Counted from the first letter of the stretch, positions 25,324 through 35,123 are shown. The stretch: DNA of 44,699 nt from Marisediminitalea alba (GCF_002993365.1 NZ_PVNP01000200.1:1-44699), one strand, 5' to 3'. Translations and numbers: made by a program. Notes: generated by a model not told the origin, from the sequence alone.

Positions 25324-26859
25324 TTAGCTTACCGCCAGCTTAATATCCGCCGCCTGCAGGTAGTTAATTTCACGTTCCAGATCCGCTGTCATGATAGGTT
25401 TGGAGTTTAACCAGCCTTCCGGAAAGGTCAGGGTAATAGCGCGTTTCTCAGCGGTCACATCAAACTCAGGTAAAAAACCTTCCTGACGTTTAATATTCAA
25501 CAAAACCGCCAGGCGTAGCAGCGCAATAAGCTTATGGATATCTTCTTTACTGTATTGAGTAAAAGCGGGGATATCCTGCACTCGAATTTTCTTACGATGA
25601 AAGCGTACCAGAGTGGCCAGTAACTCCTGTTGGGCCTGGTTAAAGCCGGGCATATCCACGTTTTGCAAAATATACGCAGAGTGGCGTTGTACGCCGCGGG
25701 TATTAATTTGTAAACCCACTTCATGTAACAGCGCCGCCCAGCTTACTATGGCACGGTAGTCGCTGTGGCGCAGCTTCCAGTTTTTCTGGCAGGCGTCATA
25801 AAGCGTTTTAGTAGTGGTGAGTACCATGTTGGCCTGGCTGGTATCCACATCATAGCGGGTGGCCAGACTCGATGCGGTGCGCCCACGAATATCCGTGTTG
25901 TGCAGTTCATCTTCCATCTGATACAGCACGCCCTCGCGCAGGGCCGCCGGAGAATAATGCAGCGATTCGATTTTTAATGCCTTAAACAGGCCAATTAGCA
26001 CGCATAAACCGGCCGGGATCACTGCGCGGCGATCGTCGCTGATAGCCGGGTCGGTAAGGTTGTCGATATGACCAGCCTCAATAAACTGCTTCATGATTTG
26101 CTTGAGGGCTTTAAGGGTGACCTCAGCTTCGTCAGTCGGCTCTTTCTGGCCCTGGTTTACTACCAGGTTACACAGCGTTTTAATGGTACCGGAGGTACCA
26201 ATACAACGCTGCCAGCCCATGCGGCGATAACGCTCTTCAATGGGCTCCATTTCCTGTTCGGCGGCGGTGATGGCACGCTCAAACTGTTTGGCTTTTAACT
26301 CGCCGTTAGCAAAAAAACGCTGGGTAAAACTCACACAGCCCATTTGCAGGCTGCGGCACAGTTTGGGCGTTAACCCTTCACCAATAATAAATTCGGTTGA
26401 GCCACCGCCAATATCCACCACCAGACGCTTGCCATTATCATGATTGGTATGGGCTACGCCGGAGTAAATTAAGCGGGCTTCTTCGGGCCCGGAAATCACC
26501 TCAATGGGGTAGGGAAGGATCTCTATGGCGCGTTTTATAAATACGTTGGCGTTAACAGCTTTTCTAAGTGTGTAAGTGGCCACTATCTTTACAGAGTCTG
26601 GTTCAAAGCCTTTAAGACTATCGGCAATCACTCGAAGTGTAGCGAGCCCACGCTCCATGGCCTCTTCAGACAGCACATTGTTGCTATCGAGTCCCTCGGC
26701 TAATCGCACCTTTTGTTTTACCCGGTGCAGAATTTGCACCGAGCCCGCTACAATGCGGGCCACTACCAGGTGAAAGCTGTTAGAACCGATATCCAGAGCG
26801 GCAACCTTACTGGCTTCGCGGCTGTCTACGCTGTCGAAAGAGGCGGGAGTTGGCGTCAT
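25324..26859 (-). CDS. ppx: Exopolyphosphatase, Ppx/GppA family
   Basis: Ppx removes terminal phosphate from polyphosphate; family members may also hydrolyse pppGpp. The 511-residue protein has the ASKHA ATPase-like motifs: KVAALDIGSNSFHLVVARI near residue 20 and VVDIGGGSTEFIIGEG near 147. The C-terminal ~190 residues form the HD-like helical domain typical of E. coli Ppx (513 residues). The ATG at 26859 directly abuts the ppk stop codon, so ppk and ppx are translated from one mRNA, as in many proteobacteria. Making and breaking enzymes for polyphosphate are thereby co-expressed. Confidence 0.95.
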   Translation of the reverse strand: MTPTPASFDSVDSREASKVAALDIGSNSFHLVVARIVAGSVQILHRVKQKVRLAEGLDSNNVLSEEAMERGLATLRVIADSLKGFEPDSVKIVATYTLRKAVNANVFIKRAIEILPYPIEVISGPEEARLIYSGVAHTNHDNGKRLVVDIGGGSTEFIIGEGLTPKLCRSLQMGCVSFTQRFFANGELKAKQFERAITAAEQEMEPIEERYRRMGWQRCIGTSGTIKTLCNLVVNQGQKEPTDEAEVTLKALKQIMKQFIEAGHIDNLTDPAISDDRRAVIPAGLCVLIGLFKALKIESLHYSPAALREGVLYQMEDELHNTDIRGRTASSLATRYDVDTSQANMVLTTTKTLYDACQKNWKLRHSDYRAIVSWAALLHEVGLQINTRGVQRHSAYILQNVDMPGFNQAQQELLATLVRFHRKKIRVQDIPAFTQYSKEDIHKLIALLRLAVLLNIKRQEGFLPEFDVTAEKRAITLTFPEGWLNSKPIMTADLEREINYLQAADIKLAVS

Positions 26860-28929
26860 TTATTTTTGCTCAAGCTGTTTTAAATAGGTGTAGATTTCTT
26901 CTTGCGAACGCAACTTCTTGCGGTTACCCCTTTTAACATACTGGTTCAACTGGTCTTTGTCGATCTGACGAGCCTTCAGCGTGTCTCTGAACTGAATTTC
27001 CATGATATCGACAATCCGTTGTTGCAGGGTTTCATCATAGATAGGCGCACCCACTTCAATGCGGTTGTCCATGTTGCGGGTCATCCAGTCGGCCGACGAA
27101 ATATACACCTTGCGGTTACCGCCGCCGTTGAAGATCATTACCCGGGGGTGTTCCAGAAAGCGATCGACTATGGAGATCAGCTCAATGTTTTCACTAAGCC
27201 CCTTAATGCCCGGACGTAAACCACACATACCGCGCACAATACCGCGGATCTTAATGCCGGCCTGGCTGGCGCGGTATAAGTCGTCAATCAGCTCTTTATC
27301 CACAAGGTTATTAATTTTAAACAGAATTTGAGCATCGTGGCCTTCTTTTAGGAACTGTATTTCCTGCCGGATCAACGACTGGATCTTAGTGCGCGCATTG
27401 AGCGGCGATATTTGCAGATGCTGGAACTTAAACCGGCGGTACGGGTACGAAATCAATTCAAACACCGAGTTAGCTTCTTCGGCCATTTCCTGGTTTTTGG
27501 TAAACAGGCTGTAATCGGTATAAATTTTGGCGGTTTTCTCGTTAAAGTTACCGGTACCAAAATGCGCATAGTGCATTAATTTGCCGCGCTCCTCGCGTGA
27601 CACAATACACAGCTTAGAGTGGATTTTAAGCGACGGGATCCCCAGTACCACGCGAATACCGGCATCGGTCATGCGTTTCGACCACTCAATGTTGGCTTCT
27701 TCATCAAAACGGGCGCGCAGCTCTACCACCACGGTGACTTTCTTACCGTTATCCACTGCATCAATCAGCGAGCTGACAATCCGCGACTGACTGGCTACCC
27801 GGTAAATGTTCAGACGAATTGATTTTACACTGGGGTCGAAAGCCGCCTGGCGTACAAATTCGGTAAAGTGCAGGAACCGGTGATACGGATAATAAAGCAG
27901 AATATCGTGCGCGGTAATAGCATCAAATACCGTGTTGTAGCCAGAGAAGTCTTTGGTATCGATAGCCGGGAGTTTGCTGTTTTCCAGGTAATCCCGCCCC
28001 ACATTGGGAAAGCCGATAAAGTCTTTAAAGTTACGGTAATGACCGGCTGAATGCAGGGTATCGAGCTTAGTGACTTTTAAGCGTTTTTGCAGATCTTCCA
28101 CCATGTCTTCCGGCATATCCTGGTCGTGGATCACCCGCACCGGCTCAGCTATCAGCCGCTGCTTCATGCTTTCTGACATTTTTTCTACGTAACTTTCATC
28201 AATTTCATCGTTGATGGAGTACTCAGAATCCCGGGTCATTTTGAATGAGTAAGACTCCAGGGTATCGAACTTCACAAACCCGCGGAAGATGTCTTCCATA
28301 CACAGCTGGATCATGTCGTCGAGCATGATGATGTGCTTGTTTTTGCGGCTCTGCTGCGGTGGAATTAAATGAAAACGCGAGATTTCGCCGGTGGGTACCT
28401 GCACAGCAGCAAAGCGCGGGTTTTTGCCCTCGCGACGTAACGCTACATACAAGTAAACCGCAGTGCCATTCAGGCGGCTCAGCAGGTCGGTTTTCTTATC
28501 AATCAGAATGGGCGCAATGTGGCGCAGTACCTTATTAATAAAGTAGTTACGCACCCAGTCGCGTTGATATTCATCGAGCTGATTTTTGGGCAGAATATAA
28601 ATATTGTAGCGGGCTAGGGTTTTGACCACCTCTTTATGAATAGTGTCGAACTTCTTAGACAGCTCAACGACTTTGCGCTGGATTTGCATTAATAACCGGC
28701 GTTGGTGTTCGGCTTCTTCATCGTTACCGGCATTGTGGGCAATCACAATCTGACGTTTTACGTCTGCTACCCGCACCCGGAAAAATTCGTCCAGGTTATT
28801 TGAGTAAATTCCCAAAAAGCGAATACGCTCAACCGCCGGATTATTTTTATCGGCAGCCTCTTGTAGCACGCGTTCGTTAAACGCCAGCCAGCTTAATTCC
28901 TTGGGATAATATAAATCAGTGGATTCCAT
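26860..28929 (-). CDS. ppk1: Polyphosphate kinase 1
   Basis: Ppk1 reversibly polymerises the gamma phosphate of ATP into polyphosphate, usually at the inner membrane. The 689 residues match the family length (E. coli 688). The N-terminal domain shows PKELSWLAFNERVLQEA and NNLDEFFRVRVAD. The autophosphorylated His is expected at His456 in the HFGTGNFNEKTA motif, and the C-terminal phospholipase-D-like domain contains SSADWMTRNMDNRIEV. It is the first gene of the ppk-ppx operon. A PhoB-like direct repeat lies 58 bp upstream of the ATG. Confidence 0.97.
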   Translation of the reverse strand: MESTDLYYPKELSWLAFNERVLQEAADKNNPAVERIRFLGIYSNNLDEFFRVRVADVKRQIVIAHNAGNDEEAEHQRRLLMQIQRKVVELSKKFDTIHKEVVKTLARYNIYILPKNQLDEYQRDWVRNYFINKVLRHIAPILIDKKTDLLSRLNGTAVYLYVALRREGKNPRFAAVQVPTGEISRFHLIPPQQSRKNKHIIMLDDMIQLCMEDIFRGFVKFDTLESYSFKMTRDSEYSINDEIDESYVEKMSESMKQRLIAEPVRVIHDQDMPEDMVEDLQKRLKVTKLDTLHSAGHYRNFKDFIGFPNVGRDYLENSKLPAIDTKDFSGYNTVFDAITAHDILLYYPYHRFLHFTEFVRQAAFDPSVKSIRLNIYRVASQSRIVSSLIDAVDNGKKVTVVVELRARFDEEANIEWSKRMTDAGIRVVLGIPSLKIHSKLCIVSREERGKLMHYAHFGTGNFNEKTAKIYTDYSLFTKNQEMAEEANSVFELISYPYRRFKFQHLQISPLNARTKIQSLIRQEIQFLKEGHDAQILFKINNLVDKELIDDLYRASQAGIKIRGIVRGMCGLRPGIKGLSENIELISIVDRFLEHPRVMIFNGGGNRKVYISSADWMTRNMDNRIEVGAPIYDETLQQRIVDIMEIQFRDTLKARQIDKDQLNQYVKRGNRKKLRSQEEIYTYLKQLEQK

Positions 28930-28986
28930 ATTGATAAATCACTATTTCTGCAATCAAAAAAATAGGCTATAGCCTGCCAGCAAAGT

Positions 28987-29004
28987 GTGACAGGCAGTTG
29001 ACGA
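28987..29004 (-). promoter_or_regulatory. Candidate Pho box upstream of ppk
   Basis: On the minus strand TCGTCAA (29004-28998) and CTGTCAC (28993-28987) are two heptamers in 11-bp register with a 4-base spacer, matching most conserved Pho-box positions. A CTATAG -10 candidate lies about 14 bases downstream. The spacing is somewhat longer than for the TonB receptor promoter, and only one heptamer is strong. Confidence 0.45.
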
Positions 29005-29041
29005 CCCGGCGAAAATTCGCCGTTGAAGGCCGCAGGGAAAA

Positions 29042-29548
29042 TTACACAGTGGTAGTAATATCAACAACCAGATCGTTAGCTACCGCTTCCAGCGCATCTT
29101 TTACGTCGTCGCGATCCACGTCGGCCGGAATGGCTACCCGCACGCGCGCTTTAAACATCTCGCTGCCCCAGTTAGGGGCGCTTTCGCAGGTCGAGTTAAA
29201 ATGAATAATGTTCAGCTCAAAGCGGTTGAGCACATTGGTGAGTTCCTGCACGATCCCCGGGCGGTCGTTACCCATGACTTCAATGGTCAGCTCATCGGCA
29301 TCCGACAGGGCGGATTCAGTGACCGACTGCGAGTGCACCTGCAGGCCATCCAGGGTGTTGAGGGCGGCAATGAGTTGCTGGTGCTTATCGCCAGGCACGA
29401 GCGCTTCCACGAACCCGGCGAACTGTCCGGCCATATGCGCAAAACTACTGCCTTGCCAGTTGCCGCCGTATTCGTATACTTTTTTGGCCACTGCATCAAC
29501 CAGGCCGGGTCTGTCTTTACCAATGATCGTGAAGATGACAGGCTTCAT
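29042..29548 (-). CDS. gcvR: Tandem ACT-domain protein, GcvR-like
   Basis: A 168-residue protein made of two ACT domains. The first begins FTIIGKDRPGLVDAVAKKV and the second LTIEVMGNDRPGIVQELTNVL. This is the layout of GcvR, which in E. coli senses glycine and holds back the activator GcvA of the glycine cleavage operon. Neither gcvA nor gcvTHP lies in this window, so the partner is unproven. The ATG at 29548 has AAAGGAG about ten bases upstream. It reads in the same direction as ppk but is separated from it by 112 bp including a small CGGCGAA/TTCGCCG stem at 29007-29022, so it may have its own transcript. Confidence 0.8.
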   Translation of the reverse strand: MKPVIFTIIGKDRPGLVDAVAKKVYEYGGNWQGSSFAHMAGQFAGFVEALVPGDKHQQLIAALNTLDGLQVHSQSVTESALSDADELTIEVMGNDRPGIVQELTNVLNRFELNIIHFNSTCESAPNWGSEMFKARVRVAIPADVDRDDVKDALEAVANDLVVDITTTV

Positions 29549-29780
29549 CCTCTTACTCCTTTATTGCGTCCTGAGTCGCGACCTAAGTGCATCGCGCAGG
29601 CATTAACGGTACCGAATTACATTACTGTGACCTTGCGTGATGATTATTTTTGTTGCCTGACACTCGCGGCATACTGGTGATCAGCTTTATTATGGTTAAC
29701 CGCAACGGATCAGTAGCAACACATCCCGCTTATTCGCAGCTTCCTTTAAGTTTCACTTGATCTTAAAATATCACAACTTA

Positions 29781-29795
29781 CACTGCTGGGCAGTG
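29781..29795 (+). promoter_or_regulatory. Short palindrome in the pst leader
   Basis: CACTGC (29781-29786) and GCAGTG (29790-29795) form a 6-bp stem with a 3-base loop, 28 bp before the pstC start. It could be a leader hairpin or a dimeric operator. No convincing Pho box was found in 29549-29823. Confidence 0.3.
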
Positions 29796-29823
29796 CAATT
29801 TCACGCAAATCGTTGTTCTATAC

Positions 29824-31974
29824 ATGAATGTAGCATCTCAACAGGTATCATTCCTGAAAAAACGCTTACGTCGCGATCGGATTGCCCGGTCGGTGATCTC
29901 GGTGTTTGGCTACATCGTGTTGCTGACCATGGTGATGATCATCTGGCACCTTTTTTCCCAGGCCATGAATATTGCTGCCTCACCGGGCGTAAAACCGCGC
30001 CAGGAAACGCCGGTACTCGCAGGGGGGGAGTTTTTATATGTGGGGGATATGGCTAACGGTCAGGCGGCGGTTATTGCCGGGCCGGGATGCAGTGTGTCGC
30101 TGGCCCGGTTAAACAACGGCATATTGTCGTCCCGCCAAACCCTGCGTCGGCCCTGTTCGCATACGCTGGATGTGGTGACCAGTTACGGCCTGCCTTATGT
30201 GGTAGATATCTCCGCTTCCGGCCAGGTGCGTTTACTCCCGGTACCTACCGTGAGCCAACCACTCCGGCAATCCAATTTTATTGATACGCCGCTGGCCAAT
30301 GAGATGTCTTTTGCCTTGCCACAAGATATATGGGCACAGCAGACCGGCTGGCAAATGGCGGTGGGCGAACAGTGGATCATCATGCTGGTAAATACGCCGG
30401 ATGAAACCCTGGTGCAGTGGATTAACCGTAACAACCCTACGCACATCGTGCGTCAGCAATACTCGGCGGATCAGCCCATGGTGTTGTTGCCGGATACTCG
30501 CCAGATCATGCTTATCAACAACAACGTGCTTACTTTTGTCGACAGCAGCAATCAGCGGCTGCATCAGCTTACGGTGGCGCAAAACGTAAGTTGGGCCGAC
30601 ACTATCGTGAAAAATCGCTCGGTGTTTGTGGCGCTGGCAAATAACACCCTGGTGCGGTTAAGCCTGTATAACCAGGCTGGCATTCTGCGTTACCAACCGG
30701 CCTACACCATTCAGCTAGAGCCCAACGAAGTCCCCGTGGCGCTGTATGCTCACGCCAGCGTGAATGGCATTGCCGCTATTACCAGTCAGCAGCAGTTATT
30801 GTTAATTAACCGCATCAGCGGCGAAGTGGTGGAACGCCAGCAGTTGCCGGTGCAGCCCACAGGCGTTAGCTGGTTTGATTCGCGGGTGTATGTATATGGG
30901 GCGGATGCCTATATTCGCCACGAAGTACGCAACATGGCAGGGCTCAGTACCACCAACAGTTTATTAATGCCTCATTTATATGAAGGCTATCCGGCTCCCG
31001 ATCAAATCTGGCAAACCAGCAGTGCCTCGGATTATCAGGAAATTAAAATGAGCCTGGTGCCGCTGCTGATTGGCAGCCTGAAAGCCTCTTCGCTGGCGTT
31101 ACTGATTGCCATTCCGCTGGCTCTGGGCGCGGCTGTTTATACCGCGTATTTTGCCCGCCCGCGGGTGCGAGACAGCATTAAACCCACCATCGAAATGCTC
31201 GAGGCTGTGCCATCGGTACTGATTGGCTTTATTGCGGCGATATGGCTGGCGCCGTTGGCTGAGCGATTCTTGTTTTCCATTGCGGTATTTATGGTGACCC
31301 TGCCGGTGATTTTACTGTTTATTGCCCTGGTACAGCACCGCGTGGCGCAAAACGTTAGCAGTGAGTTGCAGAACTTTGCCGAAGCCGTGCTGCCGGTACT
31401 CGGAATAGTGGTGTACGGCTATATTTGCGTGGTCTGGGCACCTGACTGGCTGCTGGCTGCACTGGACGCCGACGATTTTACCTTTTTTGCCCATACCACC
31501 GAAGTGCCGGTGGGTAAAACCACCATTCTGGTAGCTATTGCATTGGGCCTGGCTATTTCACCGAGTATCTACTCGCTGGCCGAAGACGCTATCAGCGGTG
31601 TGCCCCACAGTTTACGGCAGGCCTCCTATGCGCTGGGCGCCACCCGCTTACAAACCCTGCGCCGGGTGGTATTAAAAGTGGCTTTTCCGGGTATTGTGGC
31701 GGCCATGATGCTGGGCTTTGGTCGCGCTTTTGGTGAAACCATGATAGTACTGATGGTAACCGGCAATACGCCGATCGCCGATTGGGATTTATTTGCCGGG
31801 TTACGGGCGCTCACCGCCAACCTGGCCATTGAGTTGCCCGAGGCCGAGGTGCACAGTATTCATTATCAGGTGCTGTTTTTAACAGCCTGCGTGCTGTTTA
31901 GCTTTACCTTTATTGTTAATACGCTGGCTGAGCTATTGCGCCAGCGGTCTCGCCGGGTGAAAAGTCATGGGTAA
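29824..31974 (+). CDS. pstC: Phosphate ABC transporter permease PstC, extended form
   Basis: One of the two membrane subunits of the high-affinity phosphate importer. The 716 residues are more than double E. coli PstC (319). After a first membrane helix at about residues 26-48 there is a periplasmic insert of roughly 350 residues with a repeating beta pattern, possibly a propeller, then the ABC permease core from about residue 405, with EAVPSVLIGFIAAIW and the coupling-helix region YALGATRLQTLRRVVLKVAFPGI. Long forms of this kind are known in marine gammaproteobacteria, from memory. The ribosome binding site is poor. The gene overlaps pstA by 8 bp. No pstS encoding the binding protein precedes it. 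Confidence 0.9.
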   Translation: MNVASQQVSFLKKRLRRDRIARSVISVFGYIVLLTMVMIIWHLFSQAMNIAASPGVKPRQETPVLAGGEFLYVGDMANGQAAVIAGPGCSVSLARLNNGILSSRQTLRRPCSHTLDVVTSYGLPYVVDISASGQVRLLPVPTVSQPLRQSNFIDTPLANEMSFALPQDIWAQQTGWQMAVGEQWIIMLVNTPDETLVQWINRNNPTHIVRQQYSADQPMVLLPDTRQIMLINNNVLTFVDSSNQRLHQLTVAQNVSWADTIVKNRSVFVALANNTLVRLSLYNQAGILRYQPAYTIQLEPNEVPVALYAHASVNGIAAITSQQQLLLINRISGEVVERQQLPVQPTGVSWFDSRVYVYGADAYIRHEVRNMAGLSTTNSLLMPHLYEGYPAPDQIWQTSSASDYQEIKMSLVPLLIGSLKASSLALLIAIPLALGAAVYTAYFARPRVRDSIKPTIEMLEAVPSVLIGFIAAIWLAPLAERFLFSIAVFMVTLPVILLFIALVQHRVAQNVSSELQNFAEAVLPVLGIVVYGYICVVWAPDWLLAALDADDFTFFAHTTEVPVGKTTILVAIALGLAISPSIYSLAEDAISGVPHSLRQASYALGATRLQTLRRVVLKVAFPGIVAAMMLGFGRAFGETMIVLMVTGNTPIADWDLFAGLRALTANLAIELPEAEVHSIHYQVLFLTACVLFSFTFIVNTLAELLRQRSRRVKSHG

Positions 31975-33556
31975 GTGGTCGCTCCGGCAGTTCTTAACTA
32001 ACCGTCAGCAGCAGTCTTATGTGATCAGCCTGGGCGCGTTTTGTGCCGGTTTACTGGTAGTTGCCCTGGCGTGCGTGCTAATGCTAATTACCATTCGCGG
32101 GCTCGACTATTTCTGGCCACGGCCGGTACAGAGTATTGAGTTTGAGTTACCCGATGGCACAACCAAACAGGTTTATGCGCAAATCAACGAGCGCCATATT
32201 AACTCGCCAGTACAAAGTGGCAGCGAGCCGGCCTTTGTGTTTCGCTATTCTGATAGCCAGCATCCCTATGGCCGTTCATTACTGGTAGAAGCCAATGCCG
32301 TGGAGGCCATCAGCGAGGCACCACAAGCGGCTGATATTTTGTTAAATAACGGTACCCGGGTATTCAGCGAACCGTTAAGCATTCGCCTGCCACAAGGGCA
32401 ATCAGGTGAGCTGGTACAGTACGATGAGGTGCGCGACACGGTATCAGCCATTCGGGAACAAATCGAAACGGTGCGTAAAGAGCGTTTAGCCAGTGTTCAC
32501 CGGGAGCTGGCCAGTTTGGATTTGCGTCAGGTGGAACAAGATGCCCCGGCTCGCTTACGCCTGTATGCCGACTTTGAGCGCTGGCAGCAGGAGGTGTTAC
32601 GCCTGGAAGCGCAACTGGCAAATTATCAGCTGGTCACCCGGTTTAACAATGGCAGTGAGTTGTTAATTCCCCTTGATGACATCGATCGCCTGAGTTATCC
32701 GGGCCAGCTCGACTGGTTTGGGAAACTGGGGATTGTGGGGGCTGGCGTGGTGGCATTTCTGACCGACACGCCCAAACAGGCCAACACGGCTGGTGGCGTG
32801 TTTCCGGCCTTGTTTGGCACCGTGCTGATGATATTTGTTATGACCATTCTGGTTACGCCGTTTGGCGTGCTGGCCGCGGTTTACCTTAATGAGTACGCCC
32901 CGGATAACCACTTAACCTCGGTAATTCGAATTTGCGTAAGCAATATGGCTGGCGTGCCATCGATTGTTTATGGGGTATTTGGCCTGGGCTTTTTTGTGTA
33001 CCTGGTGGGCGGCAATATTGATGAGCTGTTTTTTAAAGACGCATTGCCGGCACCTACCATGGGTACGCCGGGGGTGTTCTGGGCGTCACTGACCATGGCT
33101 ATCTTAACCCTGCCGGTGGTGATTGTAGCTACCGAAGAAGGATTGCGGCGCGTGCCTGAAGGCTTAAAGTCGGGCAGTTATGCACTGGGCGCCACCAAAT
33201 TTGAAACTATCTGGCATACCGTACTGCCCATGGCCAGCCCCGGCATTATGACCGGCGTGATCCTGGCCATTGCCCGCGCCGCCGGAGAAGTGGCGCCGCT
33301 AATGCTGGTGGGGGCAGTGAAGTTTGCGCCCAACCTGCCTTTTGACGGCGAGTTTCCGTATCTTCATCTGGATCGCCAGTTTATGCATTTAGGCGTACTG
33401 ATTTACGATGGGGCTTTTCATAGCCAGACCGATGTGCGCAGCGCTTCCTTAATGTTTGCCAGCTGTCTGTTGTTACTGGTGGTGGTTTTTGTGTTAAATG
33501 TACTGGCGGTGATATTGCGCCGGCGCTTAAGAAAGCGTTATTTACGCGGCTATTAG
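31967..33556 (+). CDS. pstA: Phosphate ABC transporter permease PstA, extended form
   Basis: The second membrane subunit of the Pst phosphate importer, 529 residues against 296 in E. coli. It has a first membrane helix at about 20-42, a long extracytoplasmic insertion at roughly 50-255 that includes a helical, charged, possibly coiled-coil stretch (EQIETVRKERLASVHREL), and the permease core from about 260 with PSIVYGVFGLGFFVY and YALGATKFETIWHTVLPMASPGI. It starts inside the end of pstC (8-bp overlap), implying translational coupling and equal amounts of both subunits. pstB follows after 13 bp. Confidence 0.92.
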   Translation: MGKWSLRQFLTNRQQQSYVISLGAFCAGLLVVALACVLMLITIRGLDYFWPRPVQSIEFELPDGTTKQVYAQINERHINSPVQSGSEPAFVFRYSDSQHPYGRSLLVEANAVEAISEAPQAADILLNNGTRVFSEPLSIRLPQGQSGELVQYDEVRDTVSAIREQIETVRKERLASVHRELASLDLRQVEQDAPARLRLYADFERWQQEVLRLEAQLANYQLVTRFNNGSELLIPLDDIDRLSYPGQLDWFGKLGIVGAGVVAFLTDTPKQANTAGGVFPALFGTVLMIFVMTILVTPFGVLAAVYLNEYAPDNHLTSVIRICVSNMAGVPSIVYGVFGLGFFVYLVGGNIDELFFKDALPAPTMGTPGVFWASLTMAILTLPVVIVATEEGLRRVPEGLKSGSYALGATKFETIWHTVLPMASPGIMTGVILAIARAAGEVAPLMLVGAVKFAPNLPFDGEFPYLHLDRQFMHLGVLIYDGAFHSQTDVRSASLMFASCLLLLVVVFVLNVLAVILRRRLRKRYLRGY

Positions 33557-33569
33557 AGGTTGTGATCCC

Positions 33570-34376
33570 ATGCTGAAATTGTTTGAACGAGAACAGCTCA
33601 ACTTAGCAAAACTGCCTGAGGAACAAACCGCCATTGAGGTGCGCGATTTGTGTTTGCGGTTTGGCGATAAGCATGTGCTCCACAACATCACCATGCGTAT
33701 TCCGAAACACCGCATTACCGCATTGATTGGCCAGTCGGGGTGCGGCAAGTCGACCCTGATCAGCTGCTTTAACCGCATGAACGATCTTATCGACAACAGC
33801 GTAACGGAAGGTGAGATTATCATTGACGGGCGCAACATCAACCGCAAGAAAGAAAACCTTTCTGTACTGCGCTCTCAGGTGGGCATGGTGTTTCAACGGC
33901 CTAACCCGTTCCCTATGAGCATCTACGATAATGTGTGCTACGGATTACGCCTGCAGGGGATTAAACAACGCCGCCAGCTGGATGACGCGGTAGAGCGGGC
34001 GCTGATAGAGGCGGCGCTGTGGGACGAAGTAAAAGATCGCTTATTCGAATCGGCCACCACGCTCTCGGGCGGCCAGCAACAGCGGTTAGTGATTGCCAGA
34101 GCGTTAGCACTTAAACCGTCGATTTTATTACTGGACGAACCTACCTCGGCGCTCGATCCGCTCACCACGCTTATAATAGAAGAGCTGATGGCAGACCTCA
34201 AAAAGCGTTGTACCATTGTGATTGTTACCCACAACATGCAGCAGGCCTCGCGGGTGTCTGATTACACCGCCTTTTTACATCAGGGCGAACTGGTGGAATA
34301 CAGCGACAGTGATACCCTGTTTACGCTGCCAGAGAAAAAACAAACCGAAGACTACATTACCGGCCGTTACGGCTGA
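33570..34376 (+). CDS. pstB: Phosphate ABC transporter ATPase PstB
   Basis: The ATPase that powers phosphate import, on the cytoplasmic face of the PstCA pore. In 268 residues it shows Walker A GQSGCGKST at about 64-72, a Q-loop GMVFQRPNPFP, the ABC signature LSGGQQQR near 164-171, Walker B ILLLDEPTSALD and the switch His in VTHNMQQA. The PNPFP motif after the Q-loop is characteristic of PstB. It lies 13 bp behind pstA and 21 bp before phoU, so pstC-pstA-pstB-phoU form one operon. Confidence 0.97.
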   Translation: MLKLFEREQLNLAKLPEEQTAIEVRDLCLRFGDKHVLHNITMRIPKHRITALIGQSGCGKSTLISCFNRMNDLIDNSVTEGEIIIDGRNINRKKENLSVLRSQVGMVFQRPNPFPMSIYDNVCYGLRLQGIKQRRQLDDAVERALIEAALWDEVKDRLFESATTLSGGQQQRLVIARALALKPSILLLDEPTSALDPLTTLIIEELMADLKKRCTIVIVTHNMQQASRVSDYTAFLHQGELVEYSDSDTLFTLPEKKQTEDYITGRYG

Positions 34377-34397
34377 TCAGGGGCTGTACAGGAGCTT

Positions 34398-35123
34398 ATG
34401 ATGCGACAGGTTGCACTCAATACACACATTTCAGGCCGGTTTAATATTGAGCTGGAAAACTTACGTAACTCGGTAATGGCCATGGGCGGGGAAGTAGAGC
34501 AGCAACTGGCGGATACCTTAAAAGCCATTGCCACCAATAATCCGGGCCTGGCCGAAACGGTCATCCTCAACGATTTGAAAATTAACTCAATGGAAATTCA
34601 GATCGACGAGGAGTGCTTACGCATCATCGCCAAGCGCCACCCGACTGCCAGCGATTTGCGCCTGATTATGATTATCTCCAAGGCCATCACCGATATTGAA
34701 CGCATGGGCGATGAGATAGAGCGGATCGCCAGGCTGGTAACCAAACAAAAGCTGCCCACCGATGTGGCGATAAAGAGCAGTATGTTGTCGATAGGGCAAC
34801 AGGCTGTAGCCATGATGCGAGGGACTTTTGATGCCTTTGCCCGCCTCGATGAGGAAGCGGCACTGGAAGTGTACGATCAGGACAACAGTATCGACAGTGA
34901 ATATAAAAAGCTGCTGAGCTATACCGCTGATGAAATGTCGCGCTCCGGCGACTCCATGGAAGACTGGCTGGAAATCCTCTGGGCCTTGCGATCGCTGGAA
35001 AGGATCGGCGACCGCTGCAAAAATATTTGTGAATATGTGGTGTCGCTCACCAGCGGGCGTGATGTTCGCCATACGCCGTTGGAGAATTTGCAGCAAAAGC
35101 TCGACAACATCAGCGAGAGCTAG
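34398..35123 (+). CDS. phoU: Phosphate signalling protein PhoU
   Basis: PhoU links the Pst transporter to the PhoR-PhoB two-component system and keeps the Pho regulon off when phosphate is plentiful. The 241-residue all-helical protein contains the two PhoU repeats, with characteristic acidic motifs RMGDEIERIARL (about 95-106) and RIGDRCKNICEYV (about 197-209). Two ATGs are adjacent: the GGAG at 34391-34394 suits the second (34401) better than the first. It is the last gene of the pst operon. phoB and phoR are not in the window. Confidence 0.96.
   Translation: MMRQVALNTHISGRFNIELENLRNSVMAMGGEVEQQLADTLKAIATNNPGLAETVILNDLKINSMEIQIDEECLRIIAKRHPTASDLRLIMIISKAITDIERMGDEIERIARLVTKQKLPTDVAIKSSMLSIGQQAVAMMRGTFDAFARLDEEAALEVYDQDNSIDSEYKKLLSYTADEMSRSGDSMEDWLEILWALRSLERIGDRCKNICEYVVSLTSGRDVRHTPLENLQQKLDNISES

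Noticed and set aside
29549..29823. A Pho box upstream of pstC
   Set aside because: I looked for TGTCA-type heptamers in 11-bp register and found none; TTTCAC, TATCAC and TTACAC words there are spaced 18 and 9 bp.
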